A stretch of 64,000 nt of DNA from positions 2,170,001 through 2,234,000 of the forward strand of contig CBDCER010000003.1 of NCBI GenBank assembly GCA_965215855.1, read 5' to 3'. Under the pieces are notes generated by a model. That model saw nothing but the letters and a program-made list of their open reading frames with translations. It was not told the DNA's origin and ran no database searches. Each line of letters begins with the position of its first letter. The first letter of the stretch is position 1. Positions 44,331-53,934 of this stretch are shown piece by piece. Made by a program: the position numbers and the translations under genes. This stretch comes from J027 sp965215855. Its GTDB lineage: Bacteria > Chloroflexota > Anaerolineae > Aggregatilineales > J027.

Positions 44331-45385
44331 TACATTCTCTCCAAGTGTTCAGGTTGCAATTCCATTAAAGCACGGCGAACCAACTTCAGGCGGTTGGCGA
44401 AATCTTCCAGGTTCAAAAGCAGGTAGGGCGTATGCAAATAGCGACAGGGTAGCGACACAATCAATGATGGAATACCGGCTACCGATATATGGATCTTTCC
44501 GGCGTCTGTGCCACCAGCATATTGTGGGGAGCGGAATTGGTGAGGAATTCCTGCTGACTCAGCCGTTGCAATAAAATGCTGTAGTAGGCCAGGGTGAGCG
44601 ATGGAAGTGCGGTCCATATAACTGATGACTGGCCCATGCCCCAACTTGGTAACGGTTGTTACATCTGGCTCGTCTTCGTCCTGGGGTGTTTCATGACAGG
44701 CGGTGGTTTCCAGGACGATGGCGGCGTCGGGTTGCAGGCTTTCGCCCAAGACAGATGCTCCACGCAGCCCAACTTCCTCCTGCACGGTGAATGCGATTAA
44801 CAAATCGAAGGGGAAGGGTTCGCCCCGACACAATTCAACCAGTTCGGCACAGCCCGCCCGATCATCGAAGGCTTTGCCGCGCACAATGGTTTCGGACAGT
44901 TCAATGGTTTCGCTATCGAAAATGGCCCGGTCACCGATTTTGACTTTTCCTTCGGCAGCTTTCTTGCTGTTGGCTCCAATATCAATCCGGAAATCCTTGA
45001 TTTTCTTGACACTTTTCTCGCTGAATCCAAGGTGGATGGGTTTCCAGGGGATGACGCCCGCGATTTTCTTCTTGCCGACACGGACACGCATGGCGGGCAA
45101 AATGCGGTTGTCGATGCCACCGACGGCGCGTATTTCCAACATGCCATTGCTGTCGATGCCGGTAATCATAAAGCCAACCTCGTCCATATGGGCGGCAACC
45201 AATACACGCAAATCGCTCTGGCCTGTGCCTTTTTTGACGGCCAGGATATTGCCCATGGCATCAACGCGCAAATCACTGACATGATCTTTGATGGCGTCCC
45301 AAATCAACTTACGGACTTCATCTTCTGCGCCAGAAACGCCAGCCGCATCGGCTAGTTCCTTCAGCATCGTATCCTGAAGTTTCAT
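44330..45385 (-). CDS. M42 family aminopeptidase (2)
   Basis: 351 residues with VLVAAHMDEVGFMI, AFDDRAGCAELV, TVQEEVGLRGASV, VLETTACHE (Glu replacing the usual Asp) and PCRYLHTPYLLL. It starts four bases inside the end of the preceding M42 gene and its stop overlaps the next start by one base. The changed fifth metal position may alter metal or substrate preference. Confidence 0.92.
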   Translation of the reverse strand: MKLQDTMLKELADAAGVSGAEDEVRKLIWDAIKDHVSDLRVDAMGNILAVKKGTGQSDLRVLVAAHMDEVGFMITGIDSNGMLEIRAVGGIDNRILPAMRVRVGKKKIAGVIPWKPIHLGFSEKSVKKIKDFRIDIGANSKKAAEGKVKIGDRAIFDSETIELSETIVRGKAFDDRAGCAELVELCRGEPFPFDLLIAFTVQEEVGLRGASVLGESLQPDAAIVLETTACHETPQDEDEPDVTTVTKLGHGPVISYMDRTSIAHPGLLQHFIATAESAGIPHQFRSPQYAGGTDAGKIHISVAGIPSLIVSLPCRYLHTPYLLLNLEDFANRLKLVRRALMELQPEHLERM

Positions 45386-46491
45386 TCAGCATCATCTCCA
45401 TTCTCGTTATCATCATCCGCATCTGGTTTCCAGGCGATTGTTTCCAGGTAATCTTCGGTCAGCCCAGCGATGAATTCTGCCATCAGGCGTCCGGTGCGTT
45501 CCACATCTTTGAGACTAATGGTCTCGACGGGGGCGTGCATACTGCGGAGGGGAATGCTTAATAGGGCAGTGGGAACCCCTTCGCGGCTGATTTGAATGGC
45601 CCAGGCATCTGTACCACTGCCACGTGGCATGGGCGAAGTGGTGACCGACATTTCCAGATCACCCGCTGCTTTTTGCAGTCCCTTGACCAGTCCGTCGTGG
45701 AAATTGGGGCCAATACCTAGCGTGGGACCTGAACCTAGCTTCACATACTGGTCGCCGTTGACGCCGGGTTGTTGGGCAAAGGTGACATCAATGGCAATGG
45801 CAAGGTCGGGACGGGTGTAGTAGGCGGCGGTGGCAGCGCCTTTCAAGCCAACTTCTTCTTGAACAGAGGCGACGGCGTATACGTCCCAGTTGTGGTTGCG
45901 TGTCTGGAGATAGTGAAGGCACGCAGTGACGGAGGCGACTGATGCTCGGTCGTCCATTGCTTTGGTTGCTAGTTGATCGCCCATCAGTTCGACGACAGGG
46001 GCGTCCATAGTCACAGGATCGCCAATGCGAACGCGAGCAGTTACCTCGTCGGCGGGCAGGCCAAGATCAACCCATTGTTGGGCAAAGGGCGGATATTCTT
46101 TTGTATTGCCAGTATGTCGGGTGATGTGAGGCGGTTGGGCGGCCACAACGCCGCGCAATGTGCCAGTTCGCGTATGGATCAGCACAGGTTTGGCGAGCAT
46201 CAAGCGCGAGTCACTCCCCCAGATGTCGGCCAGACGGAGGTAGCCATCTTTGATCTCGGTAACGAGCAAGCCAATTTCATCCATGTGTGCGCTTAACATA
46301 ATGCGTTGGCGGGGTTCGTTGCCAGTTCCGTATTTAATGGCAACCAAGCTACCCAGGCCATCAAGCTCAAACGTATCGACCAGCCCGGCCCATTCTTCAC
46401 GCAAATAATCTCGAACTTCGTCCTCGTAACCAGAGGGACCGGTCAGTTGACTAAGTGTTTTAATATGTTCTTTAAGTTCTTTTTTATCCAT
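45382..46491 (-). CDS. M42 family aminopeptidase (3)
   Basis: 369 residues with IMLSAHMDEIGLLV, AMDDRASVASVT, SVQEEVGLKGAAT, AIDVTFAQQ and PLRSMHAPVETI. An acidic tail (DADDDNENGDDAE) is unusual for the family. It is the first gene of the three-gene operon. The three paralogues differ enough to suggest separate specificities or hetero-oligomers. Confidence 0.92.
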   Translation of the reverse strand: MDKKELKEHIKTLSQLTGPSGYEDEVRDYLREEWAGLVDTFELDGLGSLVAIKYGTGNEPRQRIMLSAHMDEIGLLVTEIKDGYLRLADIWGSDSRLMLAKPVLIHTRTGTLRGVVAAQPPHITRHTGNTKEYPPFAQQWVDLGLPADEVTARVRIGDPVTMDAPVVELMGDQLATKAMDDRASVASVTACLHYLQTRNHNWDVYAVASVQEEVGLKGAATAAYYTRPDLAIAIDVTFAQQPGVNGDQYVKLGSGPTLGIGPNFHDGLVKGLQKAAGDLEMSVTTSPMPRGSGTDAWAIQISREGVPTALLSIPLRSMHAPVETISLKDVERTGRLMAEFIAGLTEDYLETIAWKPDADDDNENGDDAE

Positions 46492-46502
46492 ACGAATTCC
46501 TT

Positions 46503-48041
46503 TTAGGGCGTTACCATAATGTTTATTGTGGCTGAATCTGTGCCGCCGCGTCCATCATCTAATGTGACGGTGATGCTGGTTGTGCCTTCGGCGTCTCCCT
46601 GAACATCAAAACTGGATGCTCCGGTTGATATGACAGCGGCTGTACCAGGGGCAGCAGAAATCGCCGAAATTGTCACTGGATCTCCATCTGGGTCGTTGAA
46701 ACTGAAAGTAACAGTCTGAGTGGCGTTGACAGCGAGTGTCAGGTCGGTGGGAGGAACCGTGAATTGGGGGGGATTGTTAGGCGGTGCTGTCACCGTTACT
46801 TCCACAATTTCCTGGGCCACACCACCTTGACCATCTTCTAAGGTGATGGTGAAGGTCGTGATGCCAGCGGCTACGCCTTGTACGGTGAAAGATGCATTGT
46901 CGAGCCATGTTGCGGTGGCAACACCCATATTGGCGGATACGACTGTCATAGTCACGGAGTCACCGTCAGGATCGCTCACAAACAAGAACACAATATCGCT
47001 ATCGCCAGCAGCAATGGTGATTGGCAACGGTATCTGGTCGAATACCGGATTCTGATTGACTTCGACGGAGTTTACTGTCACGTTGATGGTGCGGCTATCT
47101 GTGCCACCGCGTCCATCACTGAGCGTAATCGTCACAGAAGTCGAACCCGGAGCGATGCCTGCTACACTGAATGATGTGCCATCTAGTGGCGTGATGCTCG
47201 CAATATCTGGAAACGCTGGAACTGCTTCAAACATCACAGGATCACCATCGGGATCGCTGAACACTAGATTTACGGTAGCACTCTCGAATTGGTTCACAAC
47301 AACATCAGTGGGTTCCGTGTCAAAGGTCGGGTTATTGTTGGCGGCGCTGATTGTAGCGGTAATGGCGACGGAAGCATTGCCACCTTGATCGTCCTCAAGC
47401 GTAATAGTGATGCTGGTTACGCCCGCAGCCATGCCCAGTACATCGAACGAGCTGACGCCAAATTGTGTAATGGTGGCAATGCCTGTGTCATCAGCATTTG
47501 CGGTAAAACTGACGGGATCGCCGTCGGGATCGGAGAAAGTAAAGCTGACTGTACCAGTTTGGCCGATTTCCAGCGCAATATCCTGGGGCGGCACATCAAA
47601 CACAGGATTCTGGTTTTGTTGAACAGTGGCGGTAACGGTTGTTGTGGCGGTGGCGGTCGTGGTGATTGTGGTGGTTGGTGTGTCGGTGAGGGTGGGTGCA
47701 TCGGATGCCGTAGGAATTGGTTGTGATGGAAATGGCGTCGGAGTATGGAACTGGAAAGGCGTATTCGGCAATGGTTGGCCGGTGGACGTGGGTAACAGGG
47801 TTAGAGATGGCGTCAGGTTGGCGGCCAGGGTGATCGTTACTGTTTCGGTTGGCCGTTCGCTCGTCCGTTGGTCAGCGGGAGGCAAGGTTACGCTGTCTGA
47901 GATGTCATCGTTGTCATTCGGCGCGACACCCAACATGATGCCACCGATGATATAACAAGGGAGGGTCGCCAGAAGGATGAATAATAATATGGAGCGGTGA
48001 CGAAACCGGCGTGTTTGCTCTGCTTCTCGAAGATAATCCAT
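46503..48041 (-). CDS. Membrane-anchored protein with four Ig/cadherin-like repeats
   Basis: 512 residues with an N-terminal TM helix (ILLFILLATLPCYIIGGIML), a Thr/Pro linker (residues 60-145) and four tandem repeats of about 85-95 residues from residue 148 on. Each has FSDPDGDPV or similar (FVSDPDGDSV, FNDPDGDPV) and ends ITLEDGQGG or similar. The DPDGD motif suggests calcium-binding cadherin-like folds. It lies 11 bases downstream of the first M42 gene on the same strand. Probably surface-exposed. Confidence 0.8.
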   Translation of the reverse strand: MDYLREAEQTRRFRHRSILLFILLATLPCYIIGGIMLGVAPNDNDDISDSVTLPPADQRTSERPTETVTITLAANLTPSLTLLPTSTGQPLPNTPFQFHTPTPFPSQPIPTASDAPTLTDTPTTTITTTATATTTVTATVQQNQNPVFDVPPQDIALEIGQTGTVSFTFSDPDGDPVSFTANADDTGIATITQFGVSSFDVLGMAAGVTSITITLEDDQGGNASVAITATISAANNNPTFDTEPTDVVVNQFESATVNLVFSDPDGDPVMFEAVPAFPDIASITPLDGTSFSVAGIAPGSTSVTITLSDGRGGTDSRTINVTVNSVEVNQNPVFDQIPLPITIAAGDSDIVFLFVSDPDGDSVTMTVVSANMGVATATWLDNASFTVQGVAAGITTFTITLEDGQGGVAQEIVEVTVTAPPNNPPQFTVPPTDLTLAVNATQTVTFSFNDPDGDPVTISAISAAPGTAAVISTGASSFDVQGDAEGTTSITVTLDDGRGGTDSATINIMVTP

Positions 48042-48109
48042 TACGTTGTCCTGATAATAACACTGGCCCCCCGTGCCAATATCGCCTAATCATATCTCAA
48101 TCATGCTTT

Positions 48110-49315
48110 CTAGACCAGATCAAGATAAACGGGGACATCTATCAGGTTGGCGATTTGCTGGGCGGCGTGGTGGGCGGGCGTGTCGTATTGAACCAGTTGC
48201 AGACGACGACGCACATGAGCATGTCCGTGCGTCCGCACCAAATCCCAGGTCCAACTCAGGCCCTCGACATTGCCTAAATTGACAACTTCGTGGAACTCAG
48301 TACCGTCGTAAACGTGGATCCATACGTCCTGGGCGATCCGCATGGGGTCTTCGCGGCGGCGGCGGCCCTGGGCGTTGGGTGGCGACTGGCTGATGAGGAC
48401 ATATTCAATGTGGTCGAAAGGAACACGCCAGTGGATAAAGCGGAAGATTAAGCCTTGCCCGTAAACTTCGCGTTGAAACTGGTCAATGACGACGGCGGTG
48501 GCGCTGAGGAGCTGCCAGAGTGTGTGCAGCAGGCTCAAAATCATCACACCGCCGATTAAAAGGCCAATATCGGGCAAGTCGGCTGGTTCCACTTGCGCCA
48601 ACCCACGTGTTTGGCTGCCGATACTCAAGACGAAGAATAACACGCCCAACACGACGAATAGTGTCAGACGTCCGATATTGATGGCCCACCAGGTTCTTAC
48701 CCGTTGCCAGCGTAGCCCAGACGAAATGCGTGTGAAGCGCCAATCGGAGAAGCGAATGGGGGGATTCAGCAACTCGATTTCTGGTAGGACGGGTTCTTCC
48801 TCAGTTTCAGGGTTGTCCGGGATTTCGGTTCCATTATCAATATCGGTGGCTGATGTCGCAGGAGGGGAGGCAGCAGATGGTGAAAAGATGGGGACCCGTG
48901 ATTCGCCAGGGCGTTCTACAAACTGAAAGGGACGATTAATCAGCCGAGCCAATGCCTGCCCGGAAAGCCGGACTTCGTCGATCTGATGTGTGAAGATTGC
49001 ATCGGGCCAGGCTGCTAATTCACACCATTGCATCTGCGTGGTATCGAAAGTGGAGGCCGGGACATCGACCAATAACATGCCCAGTCGCCATGCCTGACTT
49101 TCGGGTGCCCAGCCCAACATCACGCGCATGATTTGAGCTGGGGCTACCGTAGCACCTGGTAATGATCGTGCTGCTCGAAAAACAGGATGAGTCACCATGC
49201 CCTCGGGGGTAGCTTCGAGCAGAGTCGTGGGTGTACTCAGCTCGGTGTTGACCAAACGCCAAGTATCAGGGCCAAATTCAATGTTTAAATTGTTAGCAGC
49301 GGGAACGATTTGCAT
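48110..49315 (-). CDS. Membrane protein of unknown function
   Basis: 401 residues. The N-terminal 200 residues are soluble with Pro/Ser linkers. Two TM helices (LTLFVVLGVLFFVLSIGS; IGLLIGGVMILSLLHTLWQLL) lie at about residues 230-290. The C-terminal part (RWRVPFDHIEYVLISQSPPN) resembles PH-like membrane-domain proteins. No family recognised with confidence. Confidence 0.6.
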   Translation of the reverse strand: MQIVPAANNLNIEFGPDTWRLVNTELSTPTTLLEATPEGMVTHPVFRAARSLPGATVAPAQIMRVMLGWAPESQAWRLGMLLVDVPASTFDTTQMQWCELAAWPDAIFTHQIDEVRLSGQALARLINRPFQFVERPGESRVPIFSPSAASPPATSATDIDNGTEIPDNPETEEEPVLPEIELLNPPIRFSDWRFTRISSGLRWQRVRTWWAINIGRLTLFVVLGVLFFVLSIGSQTRGLAQVEPADLPDIGLLIGGVMILSLLHTLWQLLSATAVVIDQFQREVYGQGLIFRFIHWRVPFDHIEYVLISQSPPNAQGRRRREDPMRIAQDVWIHVYDGTEFHEVVNLGNVEGLSWTWDLVRTHGHAHVRRRLQLVQYDTPAHHAAQQIANLIDVPVYLDLV

Positions 49316-49515
49316 AGGCCAGATGAAACTTCCTGAATTGTTTGATAGTAGTTAACCTAACGGCAAATCCGCCAAAATACAAGGCCAAACTGACTGCGAG
49401 AAAAAACTGATGTCGCAAAGCAGGACTTCGCAATTAGATTGAAGCAATTTCAGTGAATATGCGGTTGTTGGCGAGGCTGATGCACCACTATGCTAAAGGG
49501 AAATAACCCAGCGAG

Positions 49516-49536
49516 TAGATCGCACAACGCGATCTA
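49516..49536. terminator. Hairpin at the end of the chemosensory operon
   Basis: TAGATCGC (49516-49523) and GCGATCTA (49529-49536) form a perfect 8-bp stem around ACAAC, overlapping the stop codon of the gene at 49534. The following minus-strand bases are only mildly T-rich, so it is a weak terminator candidate. The gap 49316-49515 shows nothing else. Confidence 0.4.
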
Positions 49537-50445
49537 TAGCGTGCTGAGGGTCGGCGATGGTTGCTCGGCAGCCGAGCTGGTTTTCTTCAAGAAGTTGGCG
49601 ATATTCTCAGCCGCGCGTTTGGTATAGAGCCAGACCATGCCGGGTTTGACTTCGGTACTGCAAATGACGGCCAGCGACATCAAAAACGGTTCGCGGACTT
49701 CGACGATGTAAACGCCGCTATACTCGCCTTCCAGATAAGCCGCATGGAATTGGTTTTCTTCTAGAATGCGGGCTAAAGTATCGGTAGCTGTGTGGTCAAT
49801 GGATAGCGCCCGTGTAAGCAATACCAAGTCGTAGTCTTCGAGAGTACCAGCTGCTCCGGCCAGATTGCCTTCAGAATCAATGATGCCCACGAAATGAGCT
49901 TTGATATGGCCTAGTAGTGTGGATAGCTCTAAGTTGATTTGGTCGAACTGATCGCGGTTGAGCAGTAGCGTGGCGGGACGGGTGGCACGGCTGATTTGGC
50001 GCTCACGGTTGCGGGACAGTGTGGTTTTCTTCTTCTCGACCAATGTCACTGATGCTACAGGGTGGCGTTTGCGAGCCTGTTCAATCTGGCGCTCGACCTG
50101 GACCAATAAGAGTTGCAGATTAACAGGTTTATGCAGATAGTCGCACGCACCGAGGCGCATGGCGGACACGGCTGACTTTGCTGACAAGTCATCGTCGATA
50201 ATCATGACGGGTGTGCCAGGGCGTAAGCCACCGACCACAGTCAGCAAATCCATACCACTTAAATCCGGCAGCCGGGTTTCGGTGATAACCATGTCAAACT
50301 CACCGAGCAATATCTCGCTGAGAGCATCTTCAAATGAGTGAGCTTTGACGGGTAGATACTCGCCTTCTAGCACATCGGAAAGATGGGTCAACAATTCTTG
50401 GTCATGCCCGACGATGAGGATACGTCCCTTAGTTGTTTTGCTCAT
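49534..50445 (-). CDS. Pseudo-receiver plus Roadblock/LC7 domain protein
   Basis: 303 residues. Residues 7-125 are a receiver domain (GRILIVGHDQE, MVITETRLPDLSG, YLHKPVNLQLL). The phosphoacceptor Asp is Glu56 and the acidic pair is Gly13-His14, with the Lys kept, so normal phosphorylation is unlikely. Residues about 175-290 are Roadblock/LC7-like (FVGIIDSEGNLAGAAGTLED), a fold used by MglB-type GTPase regulators. It is the last gene of the five-gene operon; it may switch a GTPase or scaffold rather than act as a response regulator. Confidence 0.8.
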   Translation of the reverse strand: MSKTTKGRILIVGHDQELLTHLSDVLEGEYLPVKAHSFEDALSEILLGEFDMVITETRLPDLSGMDLLTVVGGLRPGTPVMIIDDDLSAKSAVSAMRLGACDYLHKPVNLQLLLVQVERQIEQARKRHPVASVTLVEKKKTTLSRNRERQISRATRPATLLLNRDQFDQINLELSTLLGHIKAHFVGIIDSEGNLAGAAGTLEDYDLVLLTRALSIDHTATDTLARILEENQFHAAYLEGEYSGVYIVEVREPFLMSLAVICSTEVKPGMVWLYTKRAAENIANFLKKTSSAAEQPSPTLSTL

Positions 50446-50447
50446 GA

Positions 50448-50828
50448 TTACACCACTTCTTCTATCTGTTCGAAAAACTGTCGTGGTTCCAGCACAACTA
50501 CCATGTGGCCCGCGTCAAGTTCGACAGTGTGGCTCCCAGCGTTGTGCAGGATTCGTTCGATTTGATCAACCAGTATCGCAATCTGTTGCCCATCCTGTCG
50601 CAAGATGATGAGTGGAGCCGATAGATCTGGCTCAATTGTTTCCAATCCCAGATGTGCCCGCAAATCCAACACGGGTGTCGCTGCACCACGAATGTTCGCA
50701 ACACCGACCCATGCTGGTGGCAATTGAGGGACAGGCCGAGTATGTATGATAGGCATAAATTCCGCCACTGCTTCGATGGGCAGGCCGAAATTTTGTCCTG
50801 CCACCGAAAACACAACTAATCCCGCCAT
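50448..50828 (-). CDS. cheW: CheW-like adaptor protein
   Basis: 126 residues: VFSVAGQNFGLPIEAVAEFM, WVGVANIRGAATPVLDLRAHL and ILVDQIERIL, the SH3-like CheW pattern. CheW normally links receptors to the kinase CheA. It lies two bases from the pseudo-receiver gene. No cheA or receptor gene is in the window. Confidence 0.88.
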   Translation of the reverse strand: MAGLVVFSVAGQNFGLPIEAVAEFMPIIHTRPVPQLPPAWVGVANIRGAATPVLDLRAHLGLETIEPDLSAPLIILRQDGQQIAILVDQIERILHNAGSHTVELDAGHMVVVLEPRQFFEQIEEVV

Positions 50829-50831
50829 ACA

Positions 50832-51269
50832 TCACCGGTCGATGGACTGGGTTTTGTGGACCAACGCCCGATCATCGGAGCGCCACAGCACCATTTCGAT
50901 GCAAGGTGGTTCGCCGGGAACTAATTGAACTTCATCCATCATCGTCCCCAACTTGGTTCGCAGCGCAACCCCAGCATTTTCAGGGCTGGCCGACGCTAAC
51001 CAGGGCGCATCGCACCGCACCTGTAGTCCCAATTCAACACCCTGTCGTAGCCCATGTAAATTCACCACCTGCTGCTCACCGGCATTGAGGATGATGTTGA
51101 CCAATGCGGTAACCGCTCCGGCGATTTGAGCGCGGCTGGCGGAGTTGAAGCCGAGTAACGATGCAGCGCGGCGTGCCGTATTGCGAGCTAACATCAGGTC
51201 CATGCTATCTTCGACCTGGATGAGCATAACAGGTGGTACTTTGATGCGTTGCACTTCGGGTTGTGACAT
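50832..51269 (-). CDS. RsbW/RsbT-like ATP-binding protein
   Basis: 145 residues with LGFNSASRAQIAGAVTALVN then IILNAG, the N-box region of histidine-kinase-like ATPases such as anti-sigma kinases RsbW and RsbT. The later G boxes are weak (GVALRTKLGTMMDEV). It lies between cheW and a response regulator gene, suggesting partner switching within this sensory system. Confidence 0.75.
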   Translation of the reverse strand: MSQPEVQRIKVPPVMLIQVEDSMDLMLARNTARRAASLLGFNSASRAQIAGAVTALVNIILNAGEQQVVNLHGLRQGVELGLQVRCDAPWLASASPENAGVALRTKLGTMMDEVQLVPGEPPCIEMVLWRSDDRALVHKTQSIDR

Positions 51270-51277
51270 TGCTGTAC

Positions 51278-51652
51278 CTATTCAACCAATCCCAGTTCAC
51301 GCAAGGCGTCTAGCAGATGCTCTCCGGCGAAAATATCTTTGGGAATATAATCGTCGGCCCCGGCCTGTAACCCGATCATGGTTTCTTTGGGACTGGCGTG
51401 TTCGGTCAACATAATCACTGGAATGTCACGGGTGTCTGGGTTACGCTTCAGACGACGGCAAACTTGATAACCATTCATAGATGGCAGGTTAATATCCAGT
51501 ACAATCAAATGTGGCGGATGTGTCATCGCCTCGCGTATGGCATCTGGCCCATCACCAACCACATGAACCAACAGCCCCACTTCTTCCAGGGTGTTTTTGA
51601 TCTGTTGGGCCTGGGTAGGGCTATCTTCTACCAGTAGTACATTATGGGCCAT
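51278..51652 (-). CDS. Single-domain response regulator (CheY/DivK-like)
   Basis: 124 residues: VLLVEDSPTQ (acidic pair), LIVLDINLPSMNGYQ (phosphoacceptor Asp53) and VIMLTEHASPKE with DDYIPKDIF (Thr and Lys). All key residues are present. It lies in the operon after cheB. Confidence 0.92.
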   Translation of the reverse strand: MAHNVLLVEDSPTQAQQIKNTLEEVGLLVHVVGDGPDAIREAMTHPPHLIVLDINLPSMNGYQVCRRLKRNPDTRDIPVIMLTEHASPKETMIGLQAGADDYIPKDIFAGEHLLDALRELGLVE

Positions 51653-51706
51653 TAAACTACTCCTATTATTGTGCCCGAATTATTCGCAAAATTCGGTTAT
51701 AATCCT

Positions 51707-52750
51707 CTAACGATGCACTAATTCGGTTAATACGGATGCAATTTGATGAAGGGGCAGGACATATTCTACGCCGTCCTGATCAATGGCCGCGCGTGGCATC
51801 CCAAAAACAACACTGGTGTGTTCATCTTGGGCGATGGTACACCCGCCGTTTGTTCGTAAGAACGTCATGCCTTGAGCGCCATCTTTGCCCATGCCTGTTA
51901 ACAATATGCCAATGGCCCGTGGACCATAAACGCTGGCGACACTCTCCAATAGCACATCTATGGAGGGTTGATGACGATAACCTGCTTTCTCCGAGTGTAG
52001 CATAATCCGACGATTCGCGTTGAGGGTTATATGGTAATCGCCAGGGGCAACCCAGACTTCGCCCGGCGTCGGACGGCGGCCTTCCAGGGCTAGGCGCACT
52101 GGCAGGGCGCTGCGGGTGTCCAACCATGCAGCAAAACCAGAAATGAATTCGGCAGCCAGATGTTGCACCAGTATGATGGGCAAAGGGTAATCGGTGGGTA
52201 ATTCGCTGAGAATTTTCGCTAATGCTCCTGGCCCACCAGCACTCGCGCCGATGATGACGATTTCTGGTTGGGTTCGATGGTTGGGACTTACGGTCACTGG
52301 CTCGGTGAGTGTGAAAGGACTGGTATTTCGTCGGATCACGCGTACACCCGACATTAACCGTAGTAATCGTAAAAACTCCATCCGTTTGGCTTCGTCTTGG
52401 GGTTTGGCCGTCGGGGTTTCAATGGCAGCCAGAGCGCCGGCTTCCATTGCCTGCATCGCTACATCAACTTCCTTTTGACCGACACCCGATGACACGACCA
52501 CAATGGGTGTAGGTACAAAAGCCATAATTTGCCGAGTAGCTTCCAGGCCATCCATTCGTGGCAATTGAATATCCATGCTGATGACATTGGGGCGGATTTG
52601 TTCTGTCAAGCGCAAGGCTTCTACCCCGTTATATGCCTCACCGCAGACCATCATGCCAGGCATGGAGTTAATTAAGTTCACCAAGAATTTGCGGGTTGTG
52701 ATGGAATCTTCGACCACCAAAACCTTCACCAATAAAAGTGTTTCATCCAT
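51707..52750 (-). CDS. cheB: Chemotaxis-type protein-glutamate methylesterase CheB
   Basis: 347 residues with a receiver domain (VLVVEDSITTRKFL, VISMDIQLPRMDG) and a CheB methylesterase domain with nucleophile IIGASAGGPGAL, the His in QHLAAEF and the Asp in LLTGMGKDGAQG. It removes methyl groups from receptors in standard systems. First gene of the operon. No CheR is seen. Confidence 0.93.
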   Translation of the reverse strand: MDETLLLVKVLVVEDSITTRKFLVNLINSMPGMMVCGEAYNGVEALRLTEQIRPNVISMDIQLPRMDGLEATRQIMAFVPTPIVVVSSGVGQKEVDVAMQAMEAGALAAIETPTAKPQDEAKRMEFLRLLRLMSGVRVIRRNTSPFTLTEPVTVSPNHRTQPEIVIIGASAGGPGALAKILSELPTDYPLPIILVQHLAAEFISGFAAWLDTRSALPVRLALEGRRPTPGEVWVAPGDYHITLNANRRIMLHSEKAGYRHQPSIDVLLESVASVYGPRAIGILLTGMGKDGAQGMTFLRTNGGCTIAQDEHTSVVFGMPRAAIDQDGVEYVLPLHQIASVLTELVHR

Positions 52751-52977
52751 ATTTGATCCTCAGAATTGCTATGAAATTCCCTCTCTATGGCAATTATAAC
52801 GCACCGATGAGGAAAGAGATATGGATATTGCGCTGGGCAGACTTATCTTGTTTGTCGAACCTGACTCACATCATTTATGAAGGGAGGCATTCTGCAGAAG
52901 ACAGGTGAGGGGGGATTGGGAGCGGTGCGTCTGGCAGTAACATATTGTTGAAGAGCATCAATAGTTCTGGCAAGGAA

Positions 52978-53018
52978 GTTCGCCTGACCTCGATTGGAAA
53001 GGCAGGGGTCAGGCGAAC
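52978..53018. terminator. 12-bp perfect hairpin
   Basis: GTTCGCCTGACC (52978-52989) and GGTCAGGCGAAC (53007-53018) are exact complements around a 17-base loop. It lies 12 bases after the stop of the minus-strand hydrolase gene, so it probably ends that transcript. No T-run, so possibly bidirectional or Rho-assisted. The rest of 52751-53030 shows nothing. Confidence 0.5.
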
Positions 53019-53030
53019 AAGATAAATGGC

Positions 53031-53747
53031 TCAAGAGTTTTCGGCCACCCAAGCAGCAATAGCATATAGCAGAAACTCGTGATTTTCGGCTGAGAACATG
53101 CGTGTGCCATGTAGCGAGCCTTCATACATCCGCACTGTCGCATAACCGGTTGTTAGGTCATAGAGTTGGTTGACAGCCTGGGCACTCGGCACATCATCCC
53201 GTGCGGCCACTAACATGATTGGGCGGTCAGCGGCGGCCTCCACTGCATCAGCCGTTGTGACGCCCCGGTAATCCAGACCCGGCGAGAGGGCCACTGCGGT
53301 GGCTATGTCGGGATCGTTGGCCCAGCCGCGAATCGCCAAATTGCTGCCGATACTGGCTCCTACCAGTGAGACCGAGGCAATGCTTTCCTGCTGACGTAAC
53401 CAGTCGATCCAGACTTGCACATCGGTTTCGGCGTGTGCCCAGTCGCGCTCGCCACCAGTTTCGCCATGCCCGCGCATATCGACATTCAGCACTGCAAAGC
53501 CGTAGTCGTTGACTAATATTGGCAGCAAAGGTTCCCAGGCACTTCGTTCGCTGCTCAACATATGAAACAGAATGATGGCTGAGACCGACTCGTCACCTGC
53601 TGGTGCGTAATAATCCGCGACTAGAGTCAATCCGTCGCCCGCTGTCGCCTCGACTCGTACTGGCTCCAATGTATCATCCTGGGCGTAGATTGCACTGCTG
53701 CCGAGAATTGCCAGAAAAAATACCAACAAAATGAATACACGTCGCAT
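53031..53747 (-). CDS. Secreted alpha/beta hydrolase
   Basis: 238 residues with a cleavable signal peptide (FILLVFFLAILGSSAIYAQ). The fold shows AIILFHMLSSERSAWEP, FAVLNVDMRGHGETGG, the nucleophile elbow VGASIGSN (Ser) and a C-terminal SLHGTRMF His. It looks like a dienelactone-hydrolase or BAAT-type esterase. Substrate unknown. Confidence 0.85.
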   Translation of the reverse strand: MRRVFILLVFFLAILGSSAIYAQDDTLEPVRVEATAGDGLTLVADYYAPAGDESVSAIILFHMLSSERSAWEPLLPILVNDYGFAVLNVDMRGHGETGGERDWAHAETDVQVWIDWLRQQESIASVSLVGASIGSNLAIRGWANDPDIATAVALSPGLDYRGVTTADAVEAAADRPIMLVAARDDVPSAQAVNQLYDLTTGYATVRMYEGSLHGTRMFSAENHEFLLYAIAAWVAENS

Positions 53748-53934
53748 TGTACAGCTCCTTGCTTCGTTTTAAATACAGACTATATCGAAAACATATCCCG
53801 ACAAATAGAAAGGTCCAATGGCATTCTCCTTACCTGTCATACCATAATTGCGGGTGGTGCATGACTGGTGTCCAATACATCATTGAACCCCAGCTCTTTG
53901 GGGCGAGCCGGGTCTTTAATGCGAGTCTAGAGTC

